Part shown: piece by piece, positions 14,795 to 22,079 of the stretch | Layout of the letters: every line of letters starts with the position of its first letter | Position numbering within the stretch: the stretch's first letter is position 1 | Source of the DNA: a virus | DNA: 22,079 nt | Direction: 5' to 3' (one strand) | IMG/VR virus record: IMGVR_UViG_3300036766_000175 | Coordinates: 1 to 22,079 of that record | The notes under the pieces: generated by a model | What the model was told of the DNA's origin: nothing | Database searches by the model: none | What the model saw: only the letters and a program-made list of their open reading frames with translations | Program-made: the position numbers and the translations under genes

Positions 14795-14912
14795 TTTAAT
14801 AAAAGGCGTTTCAAATTATGTAGCTTATTGCTTTGATGTTGCTTGTGGTATTTATGATTTATATTTGCAGCAAGGAAGGAAACCAATAGAGTGGGAGGAG
14901 AATGAACTGTGA
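14727..14912 (+). CDS. Tail assembly chaperone extension (gpT-like), expressed by frameshift
   Basis: This frame is open from 14718 to its TGA at 14910-14912 and overlaps the chaperone gene by about 75 bases. Its C-terminal part, IRPSSLIKGVSNYVAYCFDVACGIYDL, has the R-P-S-x-L ... Y-x-A-Y-C-F-D signature of the frameshift-made part of tail chaperones. The only early start, GTG 14727, has no ribosome binding site, so independent translation is unlikely. Moving from the chaperone frame requires +1 or -2. With a slip at AAA-A (14768-14771) the fusion would be 193 residues. It ends within the tape measure start (GTGA overlap). Confidence 0.72.
   Translation: MKNPNLMVELVLTAKSFGIRPSSLIKGVSNYVAYCFDVACGIYDLYLQQGRKPIEWEENEL
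14735..14774 (+). promoter_or_regulatory. Candidate programmed ribosomal frameshift site
   Basis: Within the overlap of the two chaperone frames, the in-frame AAA codon at 14768-14770 followed by A lets lysyl-tRNA re-pair after a +1 slip, giving AGC TTC GGG and entering the downstream frame. CCC-A at 14735-14738 is a second +1 candidate. A -1 slip at the A-run would reach TAA at 14782-14784 within a few codons, so -1 is excluded as the productive shift. A -2 slip remains possible. Which site is used cannot be decided by reading. Confidence 0.55.
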
Positions 14913-17587
14913 ACTTAGGTAGTATTTGGGCTGAAATTCGTATAAAAACTGATCAATTGCAAGCTGATGTTGCAAAAGCTCAAGGACTAATAACTGCTGC
15001 TGAAAAAAGCACAGAAGCTGCTGCAACTAAAATTTCAACAGCGGCTGACACACAAATGGCAGCTTTTTCAGCACATATGGAAACTGTTGCAAATAAGATT
15101 AAGACTACAGGCCAGAATATTTCAAAAATTGGAACTCCTCTTCTTATTGCTGGCGCAGCTATGACGGCTGCTATTGGATTACTGGTTAAAGCTGCAGCAG
15201 AAGGAGAAGTTGCGGAGACAAGACTTGCAACAGCTTTGAAAGCAACAGGTCAATATTCAGAAGAAAATGTAAAGAGTTTGATTAAACTTTCTGAGAATAT
15301 GGCAGACCTTTCAGGTATTTCACACGATTCAATTCAGCAGATGATGGGTTTCGGTTTGCAGTTAGGTTTTACAAAAGAACAAGTAGAAAAATTGACTCCT
15401 AAAATTCTCGATTATGCTTCTGCGACAGGAAAAGACTTGGAAACTTCAATACGCTTGGCAAAAGCTGCAATGGAAGGTAATGTAGGAGCTCTTGATCGAG
15501 TTGGAATATACATAGAAAAAGCGAAAGATGGAACAGTCGATTTTAATAGCGTTTTGAATGCTTTTGCAAGCTATGCAGGAAGTGCAGAAGCAAAAGGTAA
15601 TACGCTTGCTGGCCAAATTGGTCGTTTAAAAGAGCATTATGATAGGTTGGCAGAAACATTAGGAACAACGTTAATTCCTGTAATAAAAGATTTGATTGAT
15701 AAATATCTCGTACCTTTGATTGATAAAATAACTAAGCTTCCACCAAAAACTTTAGAGAATATAGTCAAATTTACAGCACTTGCAGGAGTTATCTTGCTTG
15801 TTGGTGGTACAACAATGAAACTAATTGGCTTTGTAACTTCACTTACTTCATCAATTATACTGCTTATTCCACAGCTTCAAGCTTTAGGAGTTACTTTTAA
15901 TATTGCACTTGGTACAGTTGGATGGCTTGTTCTTGCTGTTGCTGCTGTCGCTTTACTTGCTGCACACTGGGATGATGTTGCAGATGCTTTATATAGAGCT
16001 ACAGATGCTCAGTTGGGTTATGAGAAAGTTACTCCTGTGACTTATCCAGGAGAAACGCATCTAAGAGCGCCAGTAGAAGGAGAGCCTGGATATGTACCAA
16101 AAACAGCAGCACAACAAGCGAAAGAAGATGCAGATGCAGTTCTAGACGCAGAAAAAAAAGCTGCAGATGCAAAAGTAGCGTTAAATGCAGATTTGGCTGA
16201 TAGGATTTATGCACTGACTCATACAGAACTGCAAAACAAACTTCACGCTATAGATGTGCAAGCGGCTGCAGATTTGGATGCTGGGAAAGACGCTGTGAAA
16301 GTTGCTATTTGGGTTAAGGATGCCAAGGCACAGGCTGAGAAGGAGACAGCAGCAGAGGCCTTAAAAATAACCCAGGATAATGCCACAAAAATTTCACAAG
16401 TCAATGCAGACTTAGATGATAAACTCTATGCACTTAGTCATAGCACAATTGAAAATCAGATTCGTGACCTTGCCAAGGAGCGTGATGCAGCAATCGCTGC
16501 TGGAGGTTCGAAGTTAGAAGCTGCCAAGGTGTATGCGCTTGCTTCAGAAAAGGTTTATGCTGATGCACGGATAGAAGCCAATCAAAAGGCTACTGATTTG
16601 ATAGCAAATTTTGAAAGTAATTTGACTGAATATTTAAGAGACCTCCATCAACGGGAAATGGATTTTGCGATCAAGTCAATAGAGAAAGAACGCGACGCTA
16701 AGCTTAAATCTATTCAAAAAGAGATGGATGCAGTCCAGAAACAATACGATGACGCTATCGATAAAATTAATAAAGAAAGAGATGCAAGGTTAGGAATAAT
16801 TGATGAAAGAATTGCTAAGCTTCAAGAACAACACGAAAAGGAGCAGAGGTCTGAAACTTTAGCCGGATTAAATCAAGCGGTTGCAGAAGCACAAACTGCT
16901 GAAGAGCGAGCGGCAGCAGAGAGAGACCTGAATAAACAGATAGCAGAGTGGGGATATGAGGATACTCTTGAGAGATTGAGAAAAGAGGCAGATGCAGTAC
17001 GGGCAGCAGCAGAAAAAGAAACAGGTATCGCCGAAGAAACATATAAGAATGATATGAAACAGAAAGAGGAAGAAGTTAAAGAATGGCAGAGTTTTTATGA
17101 CGACAAAGTAACTGCAACGCAAGAGTTTTATGCTGATCTAATGCTTCAAAGAAATATTGATGCAGAAAAACAAAAATGGTTAGCAGGAAAAACAAATACA
17201 GAAATTTTAGATAAGTTGAGAAAGACAGAAGGTCAGTGGGCTGCTCTTGGCTCAGAAATTGGAGATGCTTTTTGGGGTAATTTAATGAGTGGAATAACTA
17301 ATTTAAAGGACTTGTTAAAACTTATAGGAGAATTGCCTATTGGTGGTGGACATGGTGGTTTTGCTCAAGGTGGAGCAGTTTATGGTCCTACTCTTGCATT
17401 GTTAGGAGAAACAGCAACACCAAGCAATCCTGAAATAGTTATTGCTCCTGGAGCTGGTGGTGGTTCAAATATTGAGTTTATTCTTCGCGAAGTTTTAGAT
17501 CAGATGAGAATACTTAATGCTAGAACAATGCCGGATGTCAAGAGCGGAATTGCTAATTCGATTAGCGGTTTGGGAGGAAAAATCTAA
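14909..17587 (+). CDS. Tail tape measure protein
   Basis: Sets tail length and is thought to help DNA pass the cell envelope at infection. The 892-residue protein has an N-terminal helical region with a hydrophobic segment (about 77-95), a long middle of small helices, and a strongly hydrophobic zone (about 285-352, ALAGVILLVGG to VGWLVLAVAAVALLAA) typical of tape measures. A long Lys/Glu/Ala-rich coiled coil spans about 400-760 (IEKERDAKLKSIQKEMD and following). The C-terminus has the usual glycine-rich GGFAQGGAVYGPTLALLGE and NPEIVIAPG. Residues about 425-449 and 498-522 are an internal duplication. Start is GTG 14909 with GGGAGGAG at 14893-14900, overlapping the chaperone-extension stop. 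At about 0.15 nm per residue a tail near 130 nm is expected. Confidence 0.95.
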   Translation: MNLGSIWAEIRIKTDQLQADVAKAQGLITAAEKSTEAAATKISTAADTQMAAFSAHMETVANKIKTTGQNISKIGTPLLIAGAAMTAAIGLLVKAAAEGEVAETRLATALKATGQYSEENVKSLIKLSENMADLSGISHDSIQQMMGFGLQLGFTKEQVEKLTPKILDYASATGKDLETSIRLAKAAMEGNVGALDRVGIYIEKAKDGTVDFNSVLNAFASYAGSAEAKGNTLAGQIGRLKEHYDRLAETLGTTLIPVIKDLIDKYLVPLIDKITKLPPKTLENIVKFTALAGVILLVGGTTMKLIGFVTSLTSSIILLIPQLQALGVTFNIALGTVGWLVLAVAAVALLAAHWDDVADALYRATDAQLGYEKVTPVTYPGETHLRAPVEGEPGYVPKTAAQQAKEDADAVLDAEKKAADAKVALNADLADRIYALTHTELQNKLHAIDVQAAADLDAGKDAVKVAIWVKDAKAQAEKETAAEALKITQDNATKISQVNADLDDKLYALSHSTIENQIRDLAKERDAAIAAGGSKLEAAKVYALASEKVYADARIEANQKATDLIANFESNLTEYLRDLHQREMDFAIKSIEKERDAKLKSIQKEMDAVQKQYDDAIDKINKERDARLGIIDERIAKLQEQHEKEQRSETLAGLNQAVAEAQTAEERAAAERDLNKQIAEWGYEDTLERLRKEADAVRAAAEKETGIAEETYKNDMKQKEEEVKEWQSFYDDKVTATQEFYADLMLQRNIDAEKQKWLAGKTNTEILDKLRKTEGQWAALGSEIGDAFWGNLMSGITNLKDLLKLIGELPIGGGHGGFAQGGAVYGPTLALLGETATPSNPEIVIAPGAGGGSNIEFILREVLDQMRILNARTMPDVKSGIANSISGLGGKI

Positions 17588-17588
17588 T

Positions 17589-19322
17589 ATGATTTATTTA
17601 AAAACGCTTACACAAACGTATCCTTTACCCGAAAGAACTTCAAAAAGCAGCCCGATGGATTATTTTTCTTATCACCAACCGTTTACTGATTTAAACTATG
17701 GATTCCTTCTTGGTTTAGAACCTCAAGAGCTTACGGTTCAGTTAAGACCTTTAGACTTGTCAATTCCTTTTAACGATGTCATTTATGTATCATTTGATAA
17801 TATAACTTGGCAAAGAGTTATTGCTATTAAAGTTCTAGATTTTAGTTTGCCATTCAAAGGAGCACATTATCCACTTACGTTAAGGATAGTTGCTTCTCCT
17901 TTAAGACTTGGAACTACTCACGCTTCAGGCAATATCTGGGGACTGAATGCTACACCTAATTTAGTAAACGCTGGAAATCACACAGCCTATGCTAAATTAG
18001 TTTACTATGCGCCAAGACTTTATTTTCCTTTAACTCAAAACTTGATAGACTTTGCAGGTTCAAGTATTGCTTTGACAAATGCAGCCTCCAAGACTTATCA
18101 AGGCGTAAGTTATCCTGCAAATACTCCAATTTTTAATTTGGGACTTTATTTAAGCAATGAATTTGCAGATGTGGCTAAATTAACTTTTTATAATTCAGCA
18201 ATACACACGATTATTGCTCAAATAAAATCTACTCGTTATCCAACTGACTGGGTCATTGGTGCAGGTGAAGGGACTCCAAACTTATTAACAGCTAATCAGT
18301 CAAATGCTGAAGTAGATACATCAGGAATGAGTGGCACTGGAGGAACTTTTTCGAGAACTACGACCGCAGGAGAGTTTTATGCAGGAATAGCTGGATTTAA
18401 AATAGTTTCAACAGGTTCAAATGATATCTCTATTCAGACCTCAACAAAAACTACAGGTTTAACTGCAGGAAAATACTATTGTTTTAGTGTTTATGCAAAA
18501 TCCTCTACTACTGCAAAAAATTGGTACGTTAAAATTTATTGGTATGATGCAGCACACGCACTTATATCTGCTATAAACTCAACTTTAGTTCCAGCCTTAA
18601 CTTCATTCACAAGATTATTGGTTATAGGTAAGGCACCAGCAAATACCGTAGAATGTACAGTATTCATTAAATTAGTAGCCTCAGTTGTAAACGATGTTCT
18701 TTATATAGATAACTTAATGTTTGAACAGATAAACGAAACGACCATAACAGTTTGGGATGATGGACTTAAAAACAAACTTTACATAGACATACCAAATAAT
18801 CTTTTAAAGTGGACTGATTATACTTCAACGATTCAATGTGCTTTTCCAACAGACCAATTCTTACAAGAAAACTCAAGTTATACGAGAAAAACTATAACTA
18901 TCGTTGCTATTCATAATGGTTCTACAAAAGAAATTCACTGCAAATATGATGGTGGAACTTTTAATGATGGTTCTGGAGCTTTGGATTTATTGGTTTGGAC
19001 GAATCAAATAACTTTAGGACGGTTTGATGGTTCTTTATTTAATCTAATTCAATATCCTTATGTCTTGAGCGCTTCTAATTATGGAAGTCTGAACTTTACT
19101 CTCAATCCTTTGAAGTTTAATAACTTCTATATAGCGAATAAGACTGCTGGAGTAATTGTTTACGAGAATGGTATTTTAACAGATGAGAACGGGAACGATA
19201 TTACAGGACTTGTAAGCGGAAGTTTAATTGAATTTTTGCCTTCTGTTTCTACGCAAGTTCAAATGACCGATGGACTTTCTGGTAAGTGGAATGTGTCAGT
19301 TAATGACTGCTATTTTCCATAA
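17589..19322 (+). CDS. Distal tail-like protein with nested lectin-like and CBM-like inserts
   Basis: Lies directly after the tape measure, the place of the distal tail (Dit) protein. Start ATG 17589 is served by GGGAGG at 17572-17577; the open frame further upstream lies inside the tape measure gene. The 577 residues are far more than a classical Dit (about 250). Ends (about 1-120 and 510-577, closing with SGKWNVSVNDCYFP) look Dit-like. Residues about 144-220 and 383-510 look like the two halves of a LamG/concanavalin-type lectin domain (ANTPIFNLG; ITLGRFDGSLFNLIQYPYVLS). Between them, about 228-382, sits a carbohydrate-binding-module-like jelly roll (NLLTANQSNAEV, GKYYCFSVYAKSS, VKIYWYDAAHALIS, LYIDNLMFEQ). 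Such 'evolved' Dits bind host sugars. Domain calls are from pattern only. Confidence 0.78.
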   Translation: MIYLKTLTQTYPLPERTSKSSPMDYFSYHQPFTDLNYGFLLGLEPQELTVQLRPLDLSIPFNDVIYVSFDNITWQRVIAIKVLDFSLPFKGAHYPLTLRIVASPLRLGTTHASGNIWGLNATPNLVNAGNHTAYAKLVYYAPRLYFPLTQNLIDFAGSSIALTNAASKTYQGVSYPANTPIFNLGLYLSNEFADVAKLTFYNSAIHTIIAQIKSTRYPTDWVIGAGEGTPNLLTANQSNAEVDTSGMSGTGGTFSRTTTAGEFYAGIAGFKIVSTGSNDISIQTSTKTTGLTAGKYYCFSVYAKSSTTAKNWYVKIYWYDAAHALISAINSTLVPALTSFTRLLVIGKAPANTVECTVFIKLVASVVNDVLYIDNLMFEQINETTITVWDDGLKNKLYIDIPNNLLKWTDYTSTIQCAFPTDQFLQENSSYTRKTITIVAIHNGSTKEIHCKYDGGTFNDGSGALDLLVWTNQITLGRFDGSLFNLIQYPYVLSASNYGSLNFTLNPLKFNNFYIANKTAGVIVYENGILTDENGNDITGLVSGSLIEFLPSVSTQVQMTDGLSGKWNVSVNDCYFP

Positions 19323-19337
19323 TGGGAGATTTATAAC

Positions 19338-22079
19338 GTGGCAAACGCAAGTAACGCACCAAGCAATATAAAAGTTTATCCAATACCTGCTAAAGGAGTA
19401 GAGGTTAGAGCAACATTCACTTCTGCTAATGGAACGAATCCTGCAACTTATGCAAGGTTTCAAGTTTCAACAGACCCGAATTTTGGAACTACTGTTTACG
19501 ATTCAGGGCAAGTTTCAATAAGTCCAATAAGTGACGGCGCAGAAGGAGTAATGACATTTGGTTTTGTTCCTTCAAGTCAAGGGACTTATTATTACAGGCT
19601 TTGTTTTTGGGATAATGCAAATTATATACAAACGGACCTTACAGTTTGGAACGGTGCAACCGTAGGAGATGATGCGGGGCATACTGCATATGCTAGACCA
19701 AGTGGGGATAACTCGATTAGCACTGCCCTTTCTATTTTTCCGACAACTCCAACAACCCACTATGATAAGGTAGATGAAGTAACGCATAACGATAATACAG
19801 ACTATATTTATAATAGCGGGGTTTCGGGAACTTTTACCGATATTTACAATTGTCTTCAGTCAGGAATTGATGGAACAAATCTTCATAGAATTGCAAGCGT
19901 AAATCTTATCGCATATGCGAAGGTATTAAATGCTGCTAAATTAGCATATTTAAACTTAAAGGTAGGAAATACGTTTTCCGCAAACATAGATATGACGAAT
20001 GTTACTGCCTGGACGCAAAAAAATAAACTTTGGAGCACAAACCCAGATACGGGTTTAAATTGGACTTTGAATGATGTTAATAGCTTATTAATAGGTTTTA
20101 AATTTCAAGACAGCTGGGGTGCATATCTTTATATTACTCAACTCTACGCAGAAATTACTTATTATAACTATACAATAACGTTTACACCACCTGGAAATAA
20201 TATTCTAAATATCGGTTATCCTTCAGTTTCAAGTATCGATGTTAATAACAATCAAGAAAACTTTACCTTTACGGTTCAAATTCAAGATACTTATACCAAG
20301 CCTCCGATGGTAACTTTGAATGTAGACAATAAAGGTTATTTAATGGACTATGTTTCAAGAGTTGGTTCAGGACCTTATACTTATACATTTATAAAGACTT
20401 TGCCACTTGAGACAGGAAAACACCAATACCAATTTATTATCAGTAATGTCTGGACGACTTTAATAAGCAATACATATAATCTATATGCAAACTATCAATC
20501 AAGCAAAGATGTAAAAATCTATGTAGATAATAAGCAAATAAACGCTTGGAATATAATTTTAACCGAGAATCTTTTGCCCGATGTAAATGAAGCTTCATTC
20601 GTGACTGATAATGTTATAGATTCAATTTCTGTGGAATTGAGGGTAAAAACTGGAAGGCAAGTAAAGTTCTATCAAATGCAAATCAAAAACAACGCAAGGT
20701 CGGGCTCGAATTGGCAGTATACAGTTTACTCGACTCTCAAAAAAGAGTTGAAAAAGACAATTTCTTATGGAGCGCAGGTTACGAGTTCGCAGTCTTTACT
20801 TCAAAAGATTTTGCCTGCTTATTCTATTTTTGGAAATTTAACCGAGAATATTTATTTTCAACAATTTACTGATAAGACTATTGCAGAAGTTCTATCCTAT
20901 TTGATTATGATTAACCAAGTTCGAATGCACGAGAGAAACGGGAAAATATATATTTTAGAAGACACAAATCCGACTTATACCTTACAAAACTTGGAAAAAC
21001 AAGGTGAAGATAGGGACAATATTATAAATATAGTTCGAGAATACTATAAATTACTACAGACTCCTGTGCCTGCGACGGCTTTAACCGAATATGATGCCTC
21101 GAATTGGGCTGGAACTGTGGTAAATGCAATTCAAACTTCTAATGGTATTTTACCGCCTTCGAACTCTCCCTATATGTTAAAAGCGACTGGCGAAATATAT
21201 AGGTCGAATATAAGCATAACGCCAACAGATTATGATAGGTTTCATTTGAATTGGAATCCTGACACAGCAACGACTTTAACGATTAAATTAGAGACAGACA
21301 CTTCGAATTACTACTCTTATACGAGGACTTTTTCAGGCGGAAAAGGTGCGGGCTTTGTTTTACTTGGTGGTTCTGCTCAAGATGTTGTAAGCAAAACAAT
21401 AGCTTTTGGAAGCACAAAACTTGTTTCGAATATAACGGGGCAGACTTCTGATAACTGCTCATATAAAATACAATTAAAATTAAATGGAAGTGTCGTTCTT
21501 GACACTGGCTGGCTTACAACTTTTCAGAAGTCCTTTAACTTGCCTTTCTTCAATACAAACGCAGATACAATAGTTCTATACTTTACGAATCTTTATCCTG
21601 TCGGGACTTCATACGGGGTAAACTGCCAGCAGTTGACTATTCAAGAGTATGCAAATGTCGTTGTCTCTACGCAGAAAACCGAAGAAATTGTAACGGGGCA
21701 AAGCCTAAAGGGAAGCGGAAGTGTAGATATAACTTATAATGCTCCGACTTTTACCCTTCATGCAAAAGTGGCCGCTGGGAGTGCTTATTCAGTTTCAGGA
21801 AATCAATCGCTTCTGGTAAATGTTTATGGTTTTGCAATTAACTATTTCCAGGGAGGTATAACAAGAGGGGCAATCATAGGTGCAAGTTGGTATACTGAAA
21901 ATGGAATACTTTACCTCGAAGCTACTATGACCGTTCCAGGACCCGACAACGTAGATTATGCTTGGTGCAGTTATGACGTTTGGGAAGCAGTAGTGACTAC
22001 CACGTACACATCTGTTTACGGTTGGCAGTATATAACTTATGCCTGGCAGCAGACTTATAATTTATTTGATTCTATCGAC
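19338..22079 (+). CDS. Tail-tip / baseplate hub protein, partial (3' end beyond window)
   Basis: The frame from GTG 19338 stays open for 914 codons to the last base, so the gene is incomplete at its 3' end. GGGAGA at 19324-19329 is its ribosome binding site. Residues about 7-105 look like a fibronectin type III domain (RFQVSTDPNFGTTVYDSG, GTYYYRLCFWDN). Residues about 113-275 form a jelly-roll seen widely in phage structural proteins (KVDEVTHNDNTDYIY, WSTNPDTGLNWTLNDVNSLLIGF, ITQLYAEITYY). Residues about 390-580 resemble a tail-hub (gp27/Tal-like) region (KIYVDNKQI, VELRVKTGRQVKFY, SLLQKILPAYSIFG, AEVLSYLIMINQVRMHERNGKIYILED). The rest is beta-rich with repeated sandwich-like segments. It follows the Dit-like gene by 15 bases, where the tail-tip protein belongs. 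No enzymatic motif is visible in this part. Confidence 0.8.
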   Translation, partial: MANASNAPSNIKVYPIPAKGVEVRATFTSANGTNPATYARFQVSTDPNFGTTVYDSGQVSISPISDGAEGVMTFGFVPSSQGTYYYRLCFWDNANYIQTDLTVWNGATVGDDAGHTAYARPSGDNSISTALSIFPTTPTTHYDKVDEVTHNDNTDYIYNSGVSGTFTDIYNCLQSGIDGTNLHRIASVNLIAYAKVLNAAKLAYLNLKVGNTFSANIDMTNVTAWTQKNKLWSTNPDTGLNWTLNDVNSLLIGFKFQDSWGAYLYITQLYAEITYYNYTITFTPPGNNILNIGYPSVSSIDVNNNQENFTFTVQIQDTYTKPPMVTLNVDNKGYLMDYVSRVGSGPYTYTFIKTLPLETGKHQYQFIISNVWTTLISNTYNLYANYQSSKDVKIYVDNKQINAWNIILTENLLPDVNEASFVTDNVIDSISVELRVKTGRQVKFYQMQIKNNARSGSNWQYTVYSTLKKELKKTISYGAQVTSSQSLLQKILPAYSIFGNLTENIYFQQFTDKTIAEVLSYLIMINQVRMHERNGKIYILEDTNPTYTLQNLEKQGEDRDNIINIVREYYKLLQTPVPATALTEYDASNWAGTVVNAIQTSNGILPPSNSPYMLKATGEIYRSNISITPTDYDRFHLNWNPDTATTLTIKLETDTSNYYSYTRTFSGGKGAGFVLLGGSAQDVVSKTIAFGSTKLVSNITGQTSDNCSYKIQLKLNGSVVLDTGWLTTFQKSFNLPFFNTNADTIVLYFTNLYPVGTSYGVNCQQLTIQEYANVVVSTQKTEEIVTGQSLKGSGSVDITYNAPTFTLHAKVAAGSAYSVSGNQSLLVNVYGFAINYFQGGITRGAIIGASWYTENGILYLEATMTVPGPDNVDYAWCSYDVWEAVVTTTYTSVYGWQYITYAWQQTYNLFDSID

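Noticed and set aside
16029-17122. Minus-strand frames opposite the tape measure coiled coil
   Set aside because: Leu/Phe-rich shadows of Lys/Glu-rich codons on the other strand.
17517-17588. Upstream extension of the Dit-like gene
   Set aside because: It overlaps the end of the tape measure gene in another frame; ATG 17589 follows GGGAGG at 17572-17577.
19572-19787. Minus-strand 71-codon frame
   Set aside because: Opposite the long open tail-tip gene, with no ribosome binding site or recognisable content.

Overview
The window is a late structural-gene block of a tailed double-stranded DNA phage or prophage with siphovirus-like architecture. All confident genes lie on the plus strand and most abut or overlap by a few bases, each with a strong AGGAGG-type ribosome binding site; four genes start with GTG (portal, first head-tail connector, tape measure, last tail gene). 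The DNA is AT-rich. The Shine-Dalgarno signals and low GC fit a bacterial, possibly Firmicutes-like, host, but nothing in the sequence fixes the host, and an SD-using archaeal host cannot be excluded. No integrase, lysis, replication or tRNA gene is present, so temperate or lytic lifestyle cannot be judged.

Layout. Positions 1-635 are non-coding and full of tandem repeats with a period near 94-95 bp, including perfect inverted repeats; 636-810 is the leader of the operon. Head module: large terminase (811-2307), portal (2309-3796), MuF-type head protein with a C-terminal ADP-ribosyltransferase-like domain (3793-5607), two small unknown genes (5607-6069), a prohead protease fused to a scaffold-like tail (6053-7315), head decoration protein (7327-8040) and HK97-fold major capsid protein (8052-9134). 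Connector module: four small head-tail joining and tail-completion genes (9162-10580). Tail module: tail tube (10590-11516), an unusual 2.8-kb cassette (about 11517-14329), tail assembly chaperones with an apparent programmed frameshift (14330-14912), tape measure (14909-17587), a distal-tail-like protein carrying lectin-like and carbohydrate-binding-like inserts (17589-19322), and a very large tail-tip protein that runs off the end of the window (19338-22079).

How it works together. Terminase would pump DNA through the portal into a shell built from the capsid protein on the protease/scaffold and stabilised by the decoration protein. The connectors join the head to a tail whose tube length is set by the tape measure with help from the chaperones. 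The last two genes would form the tail tip that meets the host surface. Order and family assignments agree throughout; no small terminase gene is seen.

Most notable: (1) the MuF-ART fusion followed directly by two small orphan genes, which looks like a virion-carried effector with possible cognate partners; (2) a 634-residue protein whose C-terminal two thirds is about twenty 18-24-residue repeats of the type K-x-L-S-V-x-x-x-N-V-L-S-I; (3) one beta-rich domain present in both the head decoration protein and the tail tube protein; (4) the cassette between tail tube and chaperone genes, marked by two hairpins followed by the same 10-base sequence; (5) a chaperone frameshift that must be +1 or -2 rather than the usual -1; (6) the repeat-rich upstream region.
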